A stretch of DNA of 64,000 nt from Adhaeribacter aquaticus DSM 16391 (lineage in GTDB: Bacteria; Bacteroidota; Bacteroidia; Cytophagales; Hymenobacteraceae): positions 3,366,634 to 3,430,633 of the forward strand of contig NZ_KI421517.1 of the NCBI RefSeq assembly GCF_000473365.1, in the 5' to 3' direction. The position numbers and the translations under genes are program-made. The notes below the pieces were generated by a model. It had not been told where the DNA came from, searched no databases, and worked only from the letters and a program-made list of their open reading frames with translations. Every line of letters begins with the position of its first letter. Positions within the stretch are counted from its first letter, which is position 1. Of this stretch, positions 1 to 8,207 are shown one piece after another.

Positions 1-2
1 AT

Positions 3-182
3 TATGTAAATATTCTGGAGGAATTAATTGCTGATTGGAAAATTTCCAGTGTTACCGGATTAAACGATGCCGGTGAGAAAGCCCGTGATTATGTTATGGC
101 CTTACCAGATCGTTTAAAGCGCGTGGCAGAACGCATGAAGGTGCCACAATTAGAATACAAATTCCGTTGGATTGAAGGATAA
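3..182 (+). CDS. acyl-ACP desaturase, C-terminal fragment
   Basis: Only the last 59 codons lie in the window; the gene enters from the left edge. The visible tail has the pattern of the C-terminus of the soluble stearoyl-ACP desaturase (FAB2) family: a helix reading ILEELIADWKI, then TGLNDAGEKARDY and a PDRLKRVAERM stretch, and finally a short FRW segment. These diiron enzymes introduce a double bond into ACP-bound saturated acyl chains in the cytosol. The diiron ligands lie upstream of the window and cannot be checked. A strong hairpin terminator follows the stop codon, so this gene ends its transcript. The call rests only on the C-terminal pattern. Confidence 0.7.
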   Translation, partial: YVNILEELIADWKISSVTGLNDAGEKARDYVMALPDRLKRVAERMKVPQLEYKFRWIEG

Positions 183-204
183 AAAAGTATAAGCTAAAAA
201 AACA

Positions 205-244
205 GGAGCCCGTTTATAAATTATAGACGGGCTCCCGTTTTTTT
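205..244 (+). terminator. Rho-independent terminator after the desaturase
   Basis: A 9-bp GC-rich stem (ggagcccgt at 205-213 with acgggctcc at 227-235) has a 13-nt AT loop and is followed by a run of seven T at 238-244. It lies 22 bases after the desaturase stop. Confidence 0.85.
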
Positions 245-367
245 AAGCAAATAGGATAAATTTTACCATACCATAAAAATTAAATACTCGTTTAAACTAA
301 AACTGTTTTTATAAATTTACTTAAACAGTTGTCGGGTTCCCTGGTTAAAACTTAAAACTGAATACGC

Positions 368-1465
368 ATGTCTCTGGGATATCAATTTACCAAATATATA
401 CTGCCCCAAGCTGATAAAAGTGATTTTGAGCGGTTGCTCGAAATTTTTATGCAGCTGGTAACACTTACATCGGGTGATGTGGGCGAAGCACTGGCTTGGA
501 TGAATTCACTGGATAAACAATATAATATAACCGATGATAATTATGGCATGGGTAATTTTATTGAAGATTTAAAAGCCAAAGGCTATATTGATGATGGCGG
601 AGAAAAAGGAGAAATAAAAATTACAGCCAAAAGCGAGCAGAAAATTAGAAAAAGTGCGTTAGAAGAAATCTTTGGTAAACTTAAGAAAGGTGGTAAAGGT
701 AATCATAATACCCCACATACCGGCATTGGCGACGAAAGCTCCACCGATCGGCGTGAATTTCAGTTTGGTGATACTTTAGACCAAATTGAGATGACCGATT
801 CCATCCGCAATGCGCAGCTGAATCATGGGTTAGGGGAATTTTTTTTAACTGAAAAAGATCTGGAAGTAACGGAGCGGGAGCACAAAACGCAAACCTCTAC
901 CGTGTTAATGATAGATATTTCGCATTCCATGATTTTGTACGGCGAAGATCGCATTACACCTGCCAAAAAAGTAGCGATGGCTTTGGCGGAACTGGTAACG
1001 CAGAAGTACCCGAAAGATACCTTGGATATTATAGTTTTTGGCAATGATGCCTGGCAAATTAGCGTAAAGGATTTACCGTATTTAAATGTAGGACCTTACC
1101 ACACCAATACAGTTGCCGGCCTGGAATTAGCCATGGATATTCTGCGGAAGCGGAAAACACCTAATAAACAAATTTTTATGATTACCGATGGTAAGCCAAC
1201 CTGTTTAAAAGAAGGTTTAAAATATTATAAGAACAGCTTTGGCCTGGACCGGAAAGTGGTAAATAAAACCTTAAATCTGGCAGCCCAATGCCGACGCATT
1301 AACATTCCTATTACCACTTTTATGATTGCCTCTGATCCTTACTTGAAACAATTTGTAGATGAGTTTACACAGGTAAATAAAGGGACCGCCTATTATAGTA
1401 GCTTAAAGGGGTTAGGACATTTAATATTTGAAGATTATCGTAGAAACCGCCGTAAATCCTTATAA
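368..1465 (+). CDS. VWA domain protein, partner of the downstream AAA+ ATPase
   Basis: A 365-aa protein without a signal peptide or membrane segment, so probably cytoplasmic. The C-terminal half is a von Willebrand factor A domain: the MIDAS motif DISHS is at residues 183-187 and an ITDGKP loop follows near 270. The N-terminal 150 residues are helical and charged, with a Gly/Lys-rich linker around 105-120. The next gene, 131 bp downstream on the same strand, is a MoxR/Mg-chelatase-like AAA+ ATPase. Such VWA/AAA+ pairs act as chaperone-like systems that insert metals or remodel proteins, and the Mg-chelatase ChlD/ChlI pair is a paralogous example. The client cannot be read from this locus. Confidence 0.8.
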   Translation: MSLGYQFTKYILPQADKSDFERLLEIFMQLVTLTSGDVGEALAWMNSLDKQYNITDDNYGMGNFIEDLKAKGYIDDGGEKGEIKITAKSEQKIRKSALEEIFGKLKKGGKGNHNTPHTGIGDESSTDRREFQFGDTLDQIEMTDSIRNAQLNHGLGEFFLTEKDLEVTEREHKTQTSTVLMIDISHSMILYGEDRITPAKKVAMALAELVTQKYPKDTLDIIVFGNDAWQISVKDLPYLNVGPYHTNTVAGLELAMDILRKRKTPNKQIFMITDGKPTCLKEGLKYYKNSFGLDRKVVNKTLNLAAQCRRINIPITTFMIASDPYLKQFVDEFTQVNKGTAYYSSLKGLGHLIFEDYRRNRRKSL

Positions 1466-1596
1466 GTTAAGATCCGATTTTAAATTATTAGCCTCATGAT
1501 TCCAGCGAAAGAAGCTAACTTCTAATTCAGATTATTTTATTTTTTTTAAATTAATAGCGTAAAGTCTTTACGTAACACCTTTTACATACGAACCAC

Positions 1597-3132
1597 ATGA
1601 GCTATAAGGACCTTTCAATAGAAAACCTTTTACAGATAAATACATTAGGCCAGTTAAAAGCTGCCGGTTACGAATCAAAATCAATCAAACAAGAGCTTCG
1701 GGATAACCTAATAGAAAGACTTCGCAATAAGGAGGAAGTCTTCCCTGGTATTTGGGGATATGAAGAAACCGTAATTCCGGATATGCAACGTGCCATTCTC
1801 TCCATGCACCATATAAACTTGTTAGGGTTGCGGGGGCAGGCTAAAACCCGGATGGCCCGGATGATGGTAGAATTGCTGGATGAGTATATACCGGTAGTGG
1901 CTGGTTCAGAGTTGAATGACGATCCTTTACAACCGCTATCTATATTTGCCCGAAATTTAATCAGTGAACAGGGGGATGAAACACCAATTACCTGGTTGCA
2001 CCGGTTAGAGCGCTATACGGAAAAGTTAGCTACGCCCGATGTTTCGGTAGCCGATTTAATTGGTGACGCGGATCCTATAAAGGCAGCAACTTTAAAATTG
2101 CCGTATTCTGATGAACGGGTTATCCATTTTGGTTTAATACCACGTTCGCACCGCGGGATTTTTGTTATAAATGAATTGCCCGATTTACAAGCTCGTATTC
2201 AAGTGGCATTATTTAATATTTTACAGGAAGGCGATATCCAGATTCGGGGATTTAAAGTGCGTTTACCTTTGGATATTCAATTTGTATTTACAGCTAACCC
2301 GGAAGATTACACGAACCGGGGAAGTATAGTTACCCCGCTGAAAGACCGTATTGATAGCCAGATTATCACCCACTATCCAAAATCAATTGAGATAGGTAAA
2401 AAAATTACCCTGCAAGAAGCAAAGGTTAAGAAAGAGCAGAAACAATTGGTACAAACCAACCAGTTAGTAGCTGATTTAATAGAGCAGGTAGCCATGGAAG
2501 CTCGTGAAAGTGAGTTTGTGGATGCTAAAAGTGGGGTATCGGCCCGGTTAACTATATCGGCATACGAAAGTATGCTTAGCGCAGCAGAACGGCGAGCTTT
2601 AATTAATGGGGAAAGCAATACGTATATCCGGGTTTCGGATTTTCTGGCAGCGGTGCCTGCTGTAACCGGGAAAGTAGAATTAGTTTACGAAGGGGAACAG
2701 GAAGGACCTTCTATTGTGGCACAAAAATTAATGGGAAAAGCCATCCGAACACAATTTCTGAATTATTTTCCAGAGCCAGATAAGCAAAAGAAACTAAAAG
2801 ATAAAAATGCCTACAAATTAATCACGGATTGGTTTGGAGAAGGGCATACCATAGATGTTTTAAACGATATGTCGGTGGCCGATTATAATAAAAATTTGAA
2901 CAGTGTACCCGGATTGGTGGGTTTAGTGGAAAAGTATCATAGCCACAGCGATGATCAAACTAAACTGTTTTTAATGGAATTTTGCTTGCATGGTTTAGCA
3001 GAGCATAGTTTGATTAGCAGGAATAAACTAACGGCGGGCACTCAGTTTAAAGACTTGTTGAGCAGTATGTTTACCATGCCAACCTTTGGGGAAGAAGAGG
3101 ACGACGAGGAGGATGATGCTTACCGAAGCTAG
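1597..3132 (+). CDS. MoxR/Mg-chelatase-like AAA+ ATPase
   Basis: A 511-aa AAA+ protein. A Walker A of the form GLRGQAKT is at residues 77-84. The Walker B strand reads GIFVINELPDL at about 187-197, so the usual DE pair is NE. A sensor-1 Asn lies in FTANPEDYTNRG, followed by PLKDRIDSQI, which resembles the arginine-finger region of Mg-chelatase subunit I. About 200 C-terminal residues form a helical domain ending in a very acidic tail (EEEDDEEDD). It is probably expressed with the VWA gene 131 bp upstream and would drive ATP-dependent remodelling with it. The substrate is unknown. The Asn in Walker B is unusual for this family. Confidence 0.8.
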   Translation: MSYKDLSIENLLQINTLGQLKAAGYESKSIKQELRDNLIERLRNKEEVFPGIWGYEETVIPDMQRAILSMHHINLLGLRGQAKTRMARMMVELLDEYIPVVAGSELNDDPLQPLSIFARNLISEQGDETPITWLHRLERYTEKLATPDVSVADLIGDADPIKAATLKLPYSDERVIHFGLIPRSHRGIFVINELPDLQARIQVALFNILQEGDIQIRGFKVRLPLDIQFVFTANPEDYTNRGSIVTPLKDRIDSQIITHYPKSIEIGKKITLQEAKVKKEQKQLVQTNQLVADLIEQVAMEARESEFVDAKSGVSARLTISAYESMLSAAERRALINGESNTYIRVSDFLAAVPAVTGKVELVYEGEQEGPSIVAQKLMGKAIRTQFLNYFPEPDKQKKLKDKNAYKLITDWFGEGHTIDVLNDMSVADYNKNLNSVPGLVGLVEKYHSHSDDQTKLFLMEFCLHGLAEHSLISRNKLTAGTQFKDLLSSMFTMPTFGEEEDDEEDDAYRS

Positions 3133-3153
3133 AAATAAAGGTAAAAATAAAAG

Positions 3154-3185
3154 AGGTAGCTATCTCGGCTACCCCTTTTATTTTT
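3154..3185 (+). terminator. terminator after the AAA+ ATPase gene
   Basis: The stem ggtagc (3155-3160) and gctacc (3168-3173) is followed by a T-rich tract. It lies just after the ATPase stop codon. Confidence 0.6.
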
Positions 3186-3228
3186 ATAAACTATAGTTCA
3201 AGTAAAATTGAGAATTGAGTTTATAATG

Positions 3229-3262
3229 AAAAGGGGTATCTGGATCACAGATACCCCTTTTT
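3229..3262. terminator. bidirectional terminator between convergent genes
   Basis: A perfect 12-bp inverted repeat (aaaaggggtatc at 3229-3240 with its complement at 3250-3261) has A and T runs on its outer ends, so it can act in both directions. It separates the AAA+ gene from the convergent cyclophilin gene. Confidence 0.8.
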
Positions 3263-3293
3263 AATAATTAATAGTTTAAAAGAGCTAATAAAA

Positions 3294-3755
3294 CTATTCA
3301 GCTTCGTTAACCACAATTTTTTCAATACGGTCACCAGCTTTAATTTGGTCGATAACCTCTAAACCTTCTACAACTTTGCCAAAGCATGTGTGGTTACGGT
3401 CTAAGTGCGCGGTGTTACGACGGCTGTGGCAAATAAAGAATTGCGAACCCCCAGTATTGCGGCCAGCATGAGCCATTGAAAGAACTCCACGGTCATGGAA
3501 TTGGTTACCACCTGTTAATTCGCAGTCAATTTTATAACCAGGACCACCAGTACCCGCCATGCCTTTCGCACCTTCGCGAGAATTTGGACAGCCTCCCTGA
3601 ATTACAAAATCAGGAAGAACCCGGTGAAAAGTTAAACCGTTGTAAAAGCCTTGTTGAGCTAAATCTTTAAAGTTTTTTACTGTATTAGGGGCATCCTGAT
3701 CGTAGAATTCTACTTTCATTACACCTTTCTGGGTATGGATTTCTGCTGTTGACAT
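3294..3755 (-). CDS. cyclophilin-type peptidyl-prolyl cis-trans isomerase
   Basis: A compact 153-aa single-domain cyclophilin that catalyses cis-trans isomerisation of X-Pro bonds. The catalytic arginine is in FHRVLPDF (R45), the substrate-binding Gln is in FVIQGG (Q53), and the core motif GGSQFFI is at about 102-108. His122 (NHTCFG) replaces the tryptophan that confers cyclosporin binding in human CypA, which is common in bacterial members. There is no signal peptide, so it should be cytoplasmic. It is a single gene with its own promoter-like element and terminator. Confidence 0.92.
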   Translation of the reverse strand: MSTAEIHTQKGVMKVEFYDQDAPNTVKNFKDLAQQGFYNGLTFHRVLPDFVIQGGCPNSREGAKGMAGTGGPGYKIDCELTGGNQFHDRGVLSMAHAGRNTGGSQFFICHSRRNTAHLDRNHTCFGKVVEGLEVIDQIKAGDRIEKIVVNEAE

Positions 3756-4060
3756 ATATTAATGTTAATTGTTTACTAATATTGAAGGGCACAAAGTTAA
3801 AATAATTTACTTAAGGCGAAAGTATCACTTACTAGGCAAAAGTATTTTACCCTTTTATTTTGCTTTTAAACAAATTAATGAAAGAATCGGTTCGATTGCG
3901 CTTTCGCTAAAAGTTTATACAAATTAAAAATCACGGTAATTGATATGTACCCTTAAAAGGAGAAAAATAGGATACCTACTAATTCGCACAAGAAATAAAT
4001 TCAAGGTTTAAGTTCCTATGTATAGGATAGAATTTAAGAGATTAAGATTAAGTAAAACGG
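3756..4060. other. intergenic region between rsgA and the cyclophilin gene
   Basis: A 305-bp AT-rich stretch between two minus-strand genes. It contains a -7-like element for the cyclophilin gene (3792-3799). No ORF, RNA or clear repeat was seen in the rest. Confidence 0.5.
3792..3799 (-). promoter_or_regulatory. Bacteroidota -7 element for the cyclophilin gene
   Basis: Read on the minus strand this is TAACTTTG, a perfect match to TAnnTTTG, about 37 bases before the ATG. No clear -33 TTTG is found at the expected distance, so the call is tentative. Confidence 0.35.
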
Positions 4061-4984
4061 CTATTTTCGGTTATCTCCTTCTGCCAGCATGCTTCGGTAG
4101 CTCTCGTATCGGGTAAGTGAAATATTACCGGCTTTTACAGCTGGTATCACCGCACAACCTGGCTCATTTACGTGTCGGCAGTTATTATATTTACAATCAC
4201 TCATTAACTTCCTGATTTCAGGAAAAAAGGAGGCTAATTCATTTTCTTTGATATCTACCAGCCCTAATTCTTTTATACCGGGGGTGTCAATTATATAAGT
4301 AGATGGATTTACTTCATACATTTCTGCAAAAGTGGTGGTATGAACACCTTTGTCGGAATAAGCAGATATCTCGGAGGTTTTAAGGTCCAGATCCGGAACA
4401 AGTAGGTTGATGAGCGTGGATTTGCCAACTCCCGAATGACCAGAGAATAAGCTCTTTTTGTCCTGCATTAATTCTCTGATCAGGTCAATACCAATACCTG
4501 AATGAGCAGAGCAGAAAATACTTGAATAACCAATAGCCTCATACATTTTAGCTACCTTTTGCTGATAGGCCTGATCATCTTCGCTATATAAATCTACCTT
4601 GTTGTAAATAATAGTAACCGGAATATGATAGGCTTCGGCAGTTACTAAAAACCGATCAATAAAACCAAAGGAAGTTCTGGGCGATACTAACGTGGCAACC
4701 AGAAAAGCCTGATCTAAATTAGAGGCTATAATATGGCTATAAGCCGTTTTATGGGTTGATTTTCTAATTATGTAGTTGTCCCGGGGCTCGATATGCGTTA
4801 TTACGGCCGTATTATCTCCTTGTAATTCTGTTTCAAAAATTACCCGGTCACCGACAGCAATAGGATTACTGACCTTGACTCCTTTTATTTTAAATTTTCC
4901 CCGTAATCGGCATTGATGCAATTGTCCGTTTTCATCCCGAACTACATACCACGAACCAGTAGATTTTATAACAATACCTTTCAT
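4061..4984 (-). CDS. rsgA: ribosome small-subunit-dependent GTPase RsgA
   Basis: A 307-aa circularly permuted GTPase that tests maturation of the 30S subunit and releases assembly factors. An N-terminal OB-fold (about 1-70) precedes the G domain, whose motifs run in the permuted order: G4 NKVD at 128-131, G1 GHSGVGKST at 182-190, G3 DTPG at 233-236. The C-terminal zinc site is intact, with C264, C269, H271 and C277. It starts 5 bp after the waaA stop and is therefore probably cotranscribed with it. Confidence 0.95.
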   Translation of the reverse strand: MKGIVIKSTGSWYVVRDENGQLHQCRLRGKFKIKGVKVSNPIAVGDRVIFETELQGDNTAVITHIEPRDNYIIRKSTHKTAYSHIIASNLDQAFLVATLVSPRTSFGFIDRFLVTAEAYHIPVTIIYNKVDLYSEDDQAYQQKVAKMYEAIGYSSIFCSAHSGIGIDLIRELMQDKKSLFSGHSGVGKSTLINLLVPDLDLKTSEISAYSDKGVHTTTFAEMYEVNPSTYIIDTPGIKELGLVDIKENELASFFPEIRKLMSDCKYNNCRHVNEPGCAVIPAVKAGNISLTRYESYRSMLAEGDNRK

Positions 4985-4989
4985 AATTC

Positions 4990-6231
4990 TTAAATCAATG
5001 TTTTTACGTGGTGAAGAATGATGTCGGTTGCACCGGCCTGGTTTTGTACGTAGGTTTTTGCTTTTTCAGAAATAGCCTTTCTTTTTTCCTGATTTTGATA
5101 AATGGGAGTAAATACATCCTCCAATTCCGTGGTTGATTGAATAGGAAAAGCAACACCTAGTTGTACTAAATCTATCGCTTCCTGAAATTTTTGGTATGAA
5201 GGTCCAAAATAAAGAGGCAAACCAAATGTGGCTGCTTCTAAAGTATTATGAAGTCCTTTGCCAAATGCCCCCCCAATATAAGCATAAGTGCCATGGCTAT
5301 AAAGTGACGAAAGCATACCTATGTTATCAATTAATAATACCGGGTAGTTAGCAATATCAGGAGTAAGAGCTTTGGAAAAGCGGATAGCTTTACCCTCCAG
5401 GTGAGAAAGCAGTTGAGTTAATTCCTGTTCATGAATTTCATGGGGCGCAATGATAAATTTAATGGCCCCGGCATATTTTTTAATAAATGGCAGGAGCACT
5501 TCTATGTCATGAGGCCAGCTACTACCTATCACAAATACAGGTTTATCTGCCTTAAAATGCTCTACTAATGAGATAGCTTTAACAGCAGCAGCAGTTTGTA
5601 AAACTCTATCAAAGCGGGTATCTCCGGCTACGGTAACCTGGCTTATACCTGCTGTCTGAAGCAAATCTGCAGATAATTGGTTCTGAGTAAAAATATGGGT
5701 AAATAAATTCAATGTATTCCGGTAAAAGCCCCCGTAAGGCTTAAAAAATATTTGTTCCGGTCTGAATATAGCCGATACTGAAATAACCGGAATATTACGT
5801 TGGTGTAGCTGGTTCAAATAATTAAACCAAAATTCGTATTTAACAAAGATTGCTAAACTAGGTTTAACTAAATTTATAAAGCGTTTGGCATTAGCCGGAT
5901 TATCAAGGGGAAGGTAAAAAATATAGTGTGCGCCCGGGTAATTTTTCCGAATCTCGTAGCCGGAAGGAGAAAAGAAAGTAAGCAAAATTTTATATCCTGG
6001 ATAGGTTGCTGCAAATTTTTCGAGCAAAGGCCGGCCTTGTTCAAACTCGCCGAGCGAAGCGCAATGAAACCAAACTACCGGATCCTGATTCTCCTTAAAG
6101 CTAGCTTCTAATTGTTTAAAAATATTTAGCCTACCCGCTACCATTTTAGCGGCTTTGGCATGAAATGGTGCTATGCCCTTCAGGAGCAAGGAATAAAAAT
6201 TTACCCCAACTTGATATAGTAGTTTAGACAA
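4990..6231 (-). CDS. waaA: 3-deoxy-D-manno-octulosonic acid (Kdo) transferase
   Basis: A 413-aa GT30-family glycosyltransferase that attaches Kdo to lipid A precursors at the inner membrane. The catalytic Glu lies in CASLGEFEQG (E62), and an N-terminal hydrophobic segment (about 8-25) would anchor the protein. The C-terminal half has the nucleotide-sugar-binding landmarks IGSSWPHD, APHEIHE and GGAFGKGLHN. The length is normal for the family. It is followed at 5 bp by rsgA, giving a two-gene unit. Whether it adds one or more Kdo residues cannot be told from sequence. Confidence 0.93.
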   Translation of the reverse strand: MSKLLYQVGVNFYSLLLKGIAPFHAKAAKMVAGRLNIFKQLEASFKENQDPVVWFHCASLGEFEQGRPLLEKFAATYPGYKILLTFFSPSGYEIRKNYPGAHYIFYLPLDNPANAKRFINLVKPSLAIFVKYEFWFNYLNQLHQRNIPVISVSAIFRPEQIFFKPYGGFYRNTLNLFTHIFTQNQLSADLLQTAGISQVTVAGDTRFDRVLQTAAAVKAISLVEHFKADKPVFVIGSSWPHDIEVLLPFIKKYAGAIKFIIAPHEIHEQELTQLLSHLEGKAIRFSKALTPDIANYPVLLIDNIGMLSSLYSHGTYAYIGGAFGKGLHNTLEAATFGLPLYFGPSYQKFQEAIDLVQLGVAFPIQSTTELEDVFTPIYQNQEKRKAISEKAKTYVQNQAGATDIILHHVKTLI

Positions 6232-6300
6232 TCAGCTTACTTTTTGATAAAATTAAGTAAAAATAGAAAGCATTAATAAAAGGAGCACCAATGGTTGTAT

Positions 6301-6819
6301 TTATTCTTTGGTTTTAGAAAAAGAATAGCCAATGCCAACCCCAACACTGGGCAGTACCGGGAGCATGATCTGATGAGTAAATAACGGTTGCAGGTTTACA
6401 TGATAAAAAAGGCCATTATTGTTTTTCGGGTAGTGCTTAAAACCAAAATATAAGGTTACCGGGATAATATAATCTTTGGTGTAGGTGCCCAAGCCTTCAT
6501 TAACCTGCACATTTATATAGTCTTTTAAAGGAACAAAACCAGCAATACCATATTCGAATTTATTGTGGGTTCGGCCCGTATGAGCCCCCAAAAATAAAGG
6601 GAGCGTAGGAATCCGGGAGTCATGATCCCATATATAACCTACTCCACCGCCAACGTGAAAATTAGTCTTCCTTGCAGCAGCAGAACTCTTTTCGTACAAC
6701 AAAGCCGGACCAAATATATTTCTTCCCAGCATTTCAACAAAAATAGTATTTCGGCCTTGGGAAAATACAGGGGAGGAGAGACTAAGAAAAGATAGAAACA
6801 GTAAAATCCGAATAAGCAT
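6301..6819 (-). CDS. secreted protein, probable small outer-membrane beta-barrel
   Basis: A 172-aa protein with a clear Sec signal peptide (MLIRILLFLSFLSLSSPVFS, cleavage near 20). The rest alternates hydrophobic and polar residues with glycine- and aromatic-rich strands (GGGVGYIWDH, VTLYFGFKHY) and ends GVGIGYSFSK, as in small beta-barrels. I do not recognise a named family. It lies 69 bp upstream of waaA on the same strand, so it may belong to the same transcript, but a role in lipopolysaccharide assembly is only a guess from position. Confidence 0.65.
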   Translation of the reverse strand: MLIRILLFLSFLSLSSPVFSQGRNTIFVEMLGRNIFGPALLYEKSSAAARKTNFHVGGGVGYIWDHDSRIPTLPLFLGAHTGRTHNKFEYGIAGFVPLKDYINVQVNEGLGTYTKDYIIPVTLYFGFKHYPKNNNGLFYHVNLQPLFTHQIMLPVLPSVGVGIGYSFSKTKE

Positions 6820-6878
6820 AAAATGAGTGATAATGTGCCAAATCGACGGTTTTTACTAATTTAAATGAATGGAGTAAA

Positions 6879-6916
6879 AATAAAGAAGCCTCCTAACCAG
6901 AGGAGGCTTCTTTATT
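6879..6916. terminator. terminator after the peroxiredoxin gene
   Basis: A perfect 16-bp inverted repeat (6879-6894 with 6901-6916, core gaagcctcct) has a 6-nt loop and flanking A/T runs. It lies 14 bases past the minus-strand peroxiredoxin stop. Confidence 0.85.
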
Positions 6917-6929
6917 AAATTTATATCAA

Positions 6930-7562
6930 TTAGTGATTAGCTAAATAGTTTGATACACCTTCACGTGTAGCTTGCATAGCATCTTTGCCTTGTTCCCAGT
7001 TCGCAGGACAAACTTCACCTTTTTCTTCGAAGTGTTGTAACGCATCTACCATACGTAACGCTTCATCTACGTTACGGCCTAGTGGAAGGTCGTTAACTAA
7101 TTGATGACGAACTATACCGTCTTTATCGATTAAGAATAAGCCACGGTAAGCAGCTGGCTCACCAATAAATTCCATTTCACCAGCTTCGTTGTAAGAATAT
7201 TCTCCGGCTAATACGTCGAAATTAGTAGCAATTGTTTTTGAAGTATCGGCTACTAAAGGGAAAGTAACACCTTGAATTCCACCTTTATCTTTTGGTGTGC
7301 TTAACCAGGCAAAATGAGTAAAGTGAGAATCGATAGAAACCCCCACTACTGCTACATTACGTTTTTCGAAATCTGCTAAACGCTCCTGAAATGCCAGAAT
7401 TTCAGTAGGGCAAACAAAAGTAAAATCGTAAGGCCAGAAAAACAAAACCACGTGTTTGTTACCTAAATATTGATCTAAAGAGAAGTTTTCTTCAAATTCT
7501 TCACCGTTGATAACGGCTGTTGCTTTAAAAGAAGGAGCTTTTTTTCCTACTAATACTGCCAT
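6930..7562 (-). CDS. typical 2-Cys peroxiredoxin (AhpC/TSA family)
   Basis: A 210-aa thiol peroxidase that reduces hydrogen peroxide and organic hydroperoxides in the cytosol. The peroxidatic cysteine is C51 in DFTFVCPTE and the resolving cysteine is C185 in GEVCPANW; the active-site Arg is R140. A GGIQG segment at 94-98 resembles the GGLG motif of over-oxidation-sensitive peroxiredoxins. It lies 36 bp downstream of a Fur/PerR-family regulator on the same strand. A shared transcript and peroxide-responsive control are therefore likely. No AhpF or dedicated reductase gene is nearby. Confidence 0.92.
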   Translation of the reverse strand: MAVLVGKKAPSFKATAVINGEEFEENFSLDQYLGNKHVVLFFWPYDFTFVCPTEILAFQERLADFEKRNVAVVGVSIDSHFTHFAWLSTPKDKGGIQGVTFPLVADTSKTIATNFDVLAGEYSYNEAGEMEFIGEPAAYRGLFLIDKDGIVRHQLVNDLPLGRNVDEALRMVDALQHFEEKGEVCPANWEQGKDAMQATREGVSNYLANH

Positions 7563-7598
7563 AGTTCTATATGCTTTAAGTTTAAAATTTATTATGAA

Positions 7599-8057
7599 TT
7601 AAGAAATAATAACGCTGTCGTTTGGGTTGGTTTTGGATCCTGTTATTTGAACAGAAATGGTACTAACCTTAAAGTTTTGGAAATTCTTTTGCTGAAAATA
7701 GGTCTCCATTAGTTTTTCCAGATCAGGATCAGAAAAATCAATAATTTCTTTAGTGTTGGTGCAGTAAATATGTCCGTGTGCTTTATCCGTTAAATCATAG
7801 CGCCGGCTACCTTCCGAAAGCACTCTTTTAGCTAAGTTAACTTCAACAAAGCTATCCAGCGTTTTATAAACTGTTCCTAATGAAATTCCAGGATTTTCGG
7901 ATTGAAGCTTTTGGTGAACGGCTTCGGCCGATGGATGGTGCGGGTGCAAAGCTTCCAAAGCCTCCAGAATTACAATCCGCTGTTGGGTAGCCTTAAGGCC
8001 TACCGTTATAAGCTGGTTCCGTAATTCCTGTCTTGAAAGAATGTTTTGCTGCATCAA
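7599..8057 (-). CDS. Fur/PerR-family metal-dependent repressor
   Basis: A 152-aa Fur-superfamily regulator: an N-terminal winged helix (about 10-85, with ATQQRIVILEAL and SLGTVYKTLDSF) followed by a dimerisation/metal domain starting at HGHIYC (94-99). It contains a single cysteine (C99). The CxxC structural-zinc pairs of canonical Fur and PerR are absent: HGHIYC is followed by TNTKEIIDF where a second Cys is normal. The downstream peroxiredoxin gene points to a peroxide-responsive PerR role rather than iron control. An inverted-repeat operator overlaps its own probable transcription start, so autorepression is likely. Confidence 0.85.
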   Translation of the reverse strand: MMQQNILSRQELRNQLITVGLKATQQRIVILEALEALHPHHPSAEAVHQKLQSENPGISLGTVYKTLDSFVEVNLAKRVLSEGSRRYDLTDKAHGHIYCTNTKEIIDFSDPDLEKLMETYFQQKNFQNFKVSTISVQITGSKTNPNDSVIIS

Positions 8058-8064
8058 CTTAAAT

Positions 8065-8086
8065 AAGAATATTTCTTAACTAAGAA
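8065..8086. promoter_or_regulatory. putative PerR/Fur operator
   Basis: Two interlocking inverted repeats: AAGAA-TAT-TTCTT at 8065-8077 and TTCTTA-AC-TAAGAA at 8073-8086. They share the central arm and give the spaced pattern AAGAA/TTCTT/AAGAA. The site lies between the promoter's -7 element and the ATG of the Fur-family gene, where bound repressor would block transcription. Confidence 0.55.
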
Positions 8087-8095
8087 ATTTTGCTA

Positions 8096-8127
8096 CAAAG
8101 GTAAGGGCAGATTTTTAAGAAAGCAAA
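8096..8127 (-). promoter_or_regulatory. promoter of the perR-like/peroxiredoxin unit
   Basis: On the minus strand TTTG (8127-8124), a 20-nt spacer and TACCTTTG (8103-8096) match the Bacteroidota promoter TTTG-N19/20-TAnnTTTG. Transcription would begin near 8090, about 33 bases before the ATG. Confidence 0.6.
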
Positions 8128-8180
8128 ACAGAATAATTAAATTAAAGTTAATATTTAAAATGAGGCAGGGTATAGAAATG

Positions 8181-8207
8181 AAAAAGTCCTCTATTCAGAG
8201 GACTTTT
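8181..8207 (-). terminator. terminator overlapping the DUF5606-like gene end
   Basis: A 12-bp inverted repeat aaaaagtcctct / agaggacttttt has a 3-nt loop. The stop codon lies inside it, so the last codons (Lys-Lys-Ser-Ser-Glu) encode one arm of the hairpin. Confidence 0.75.
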
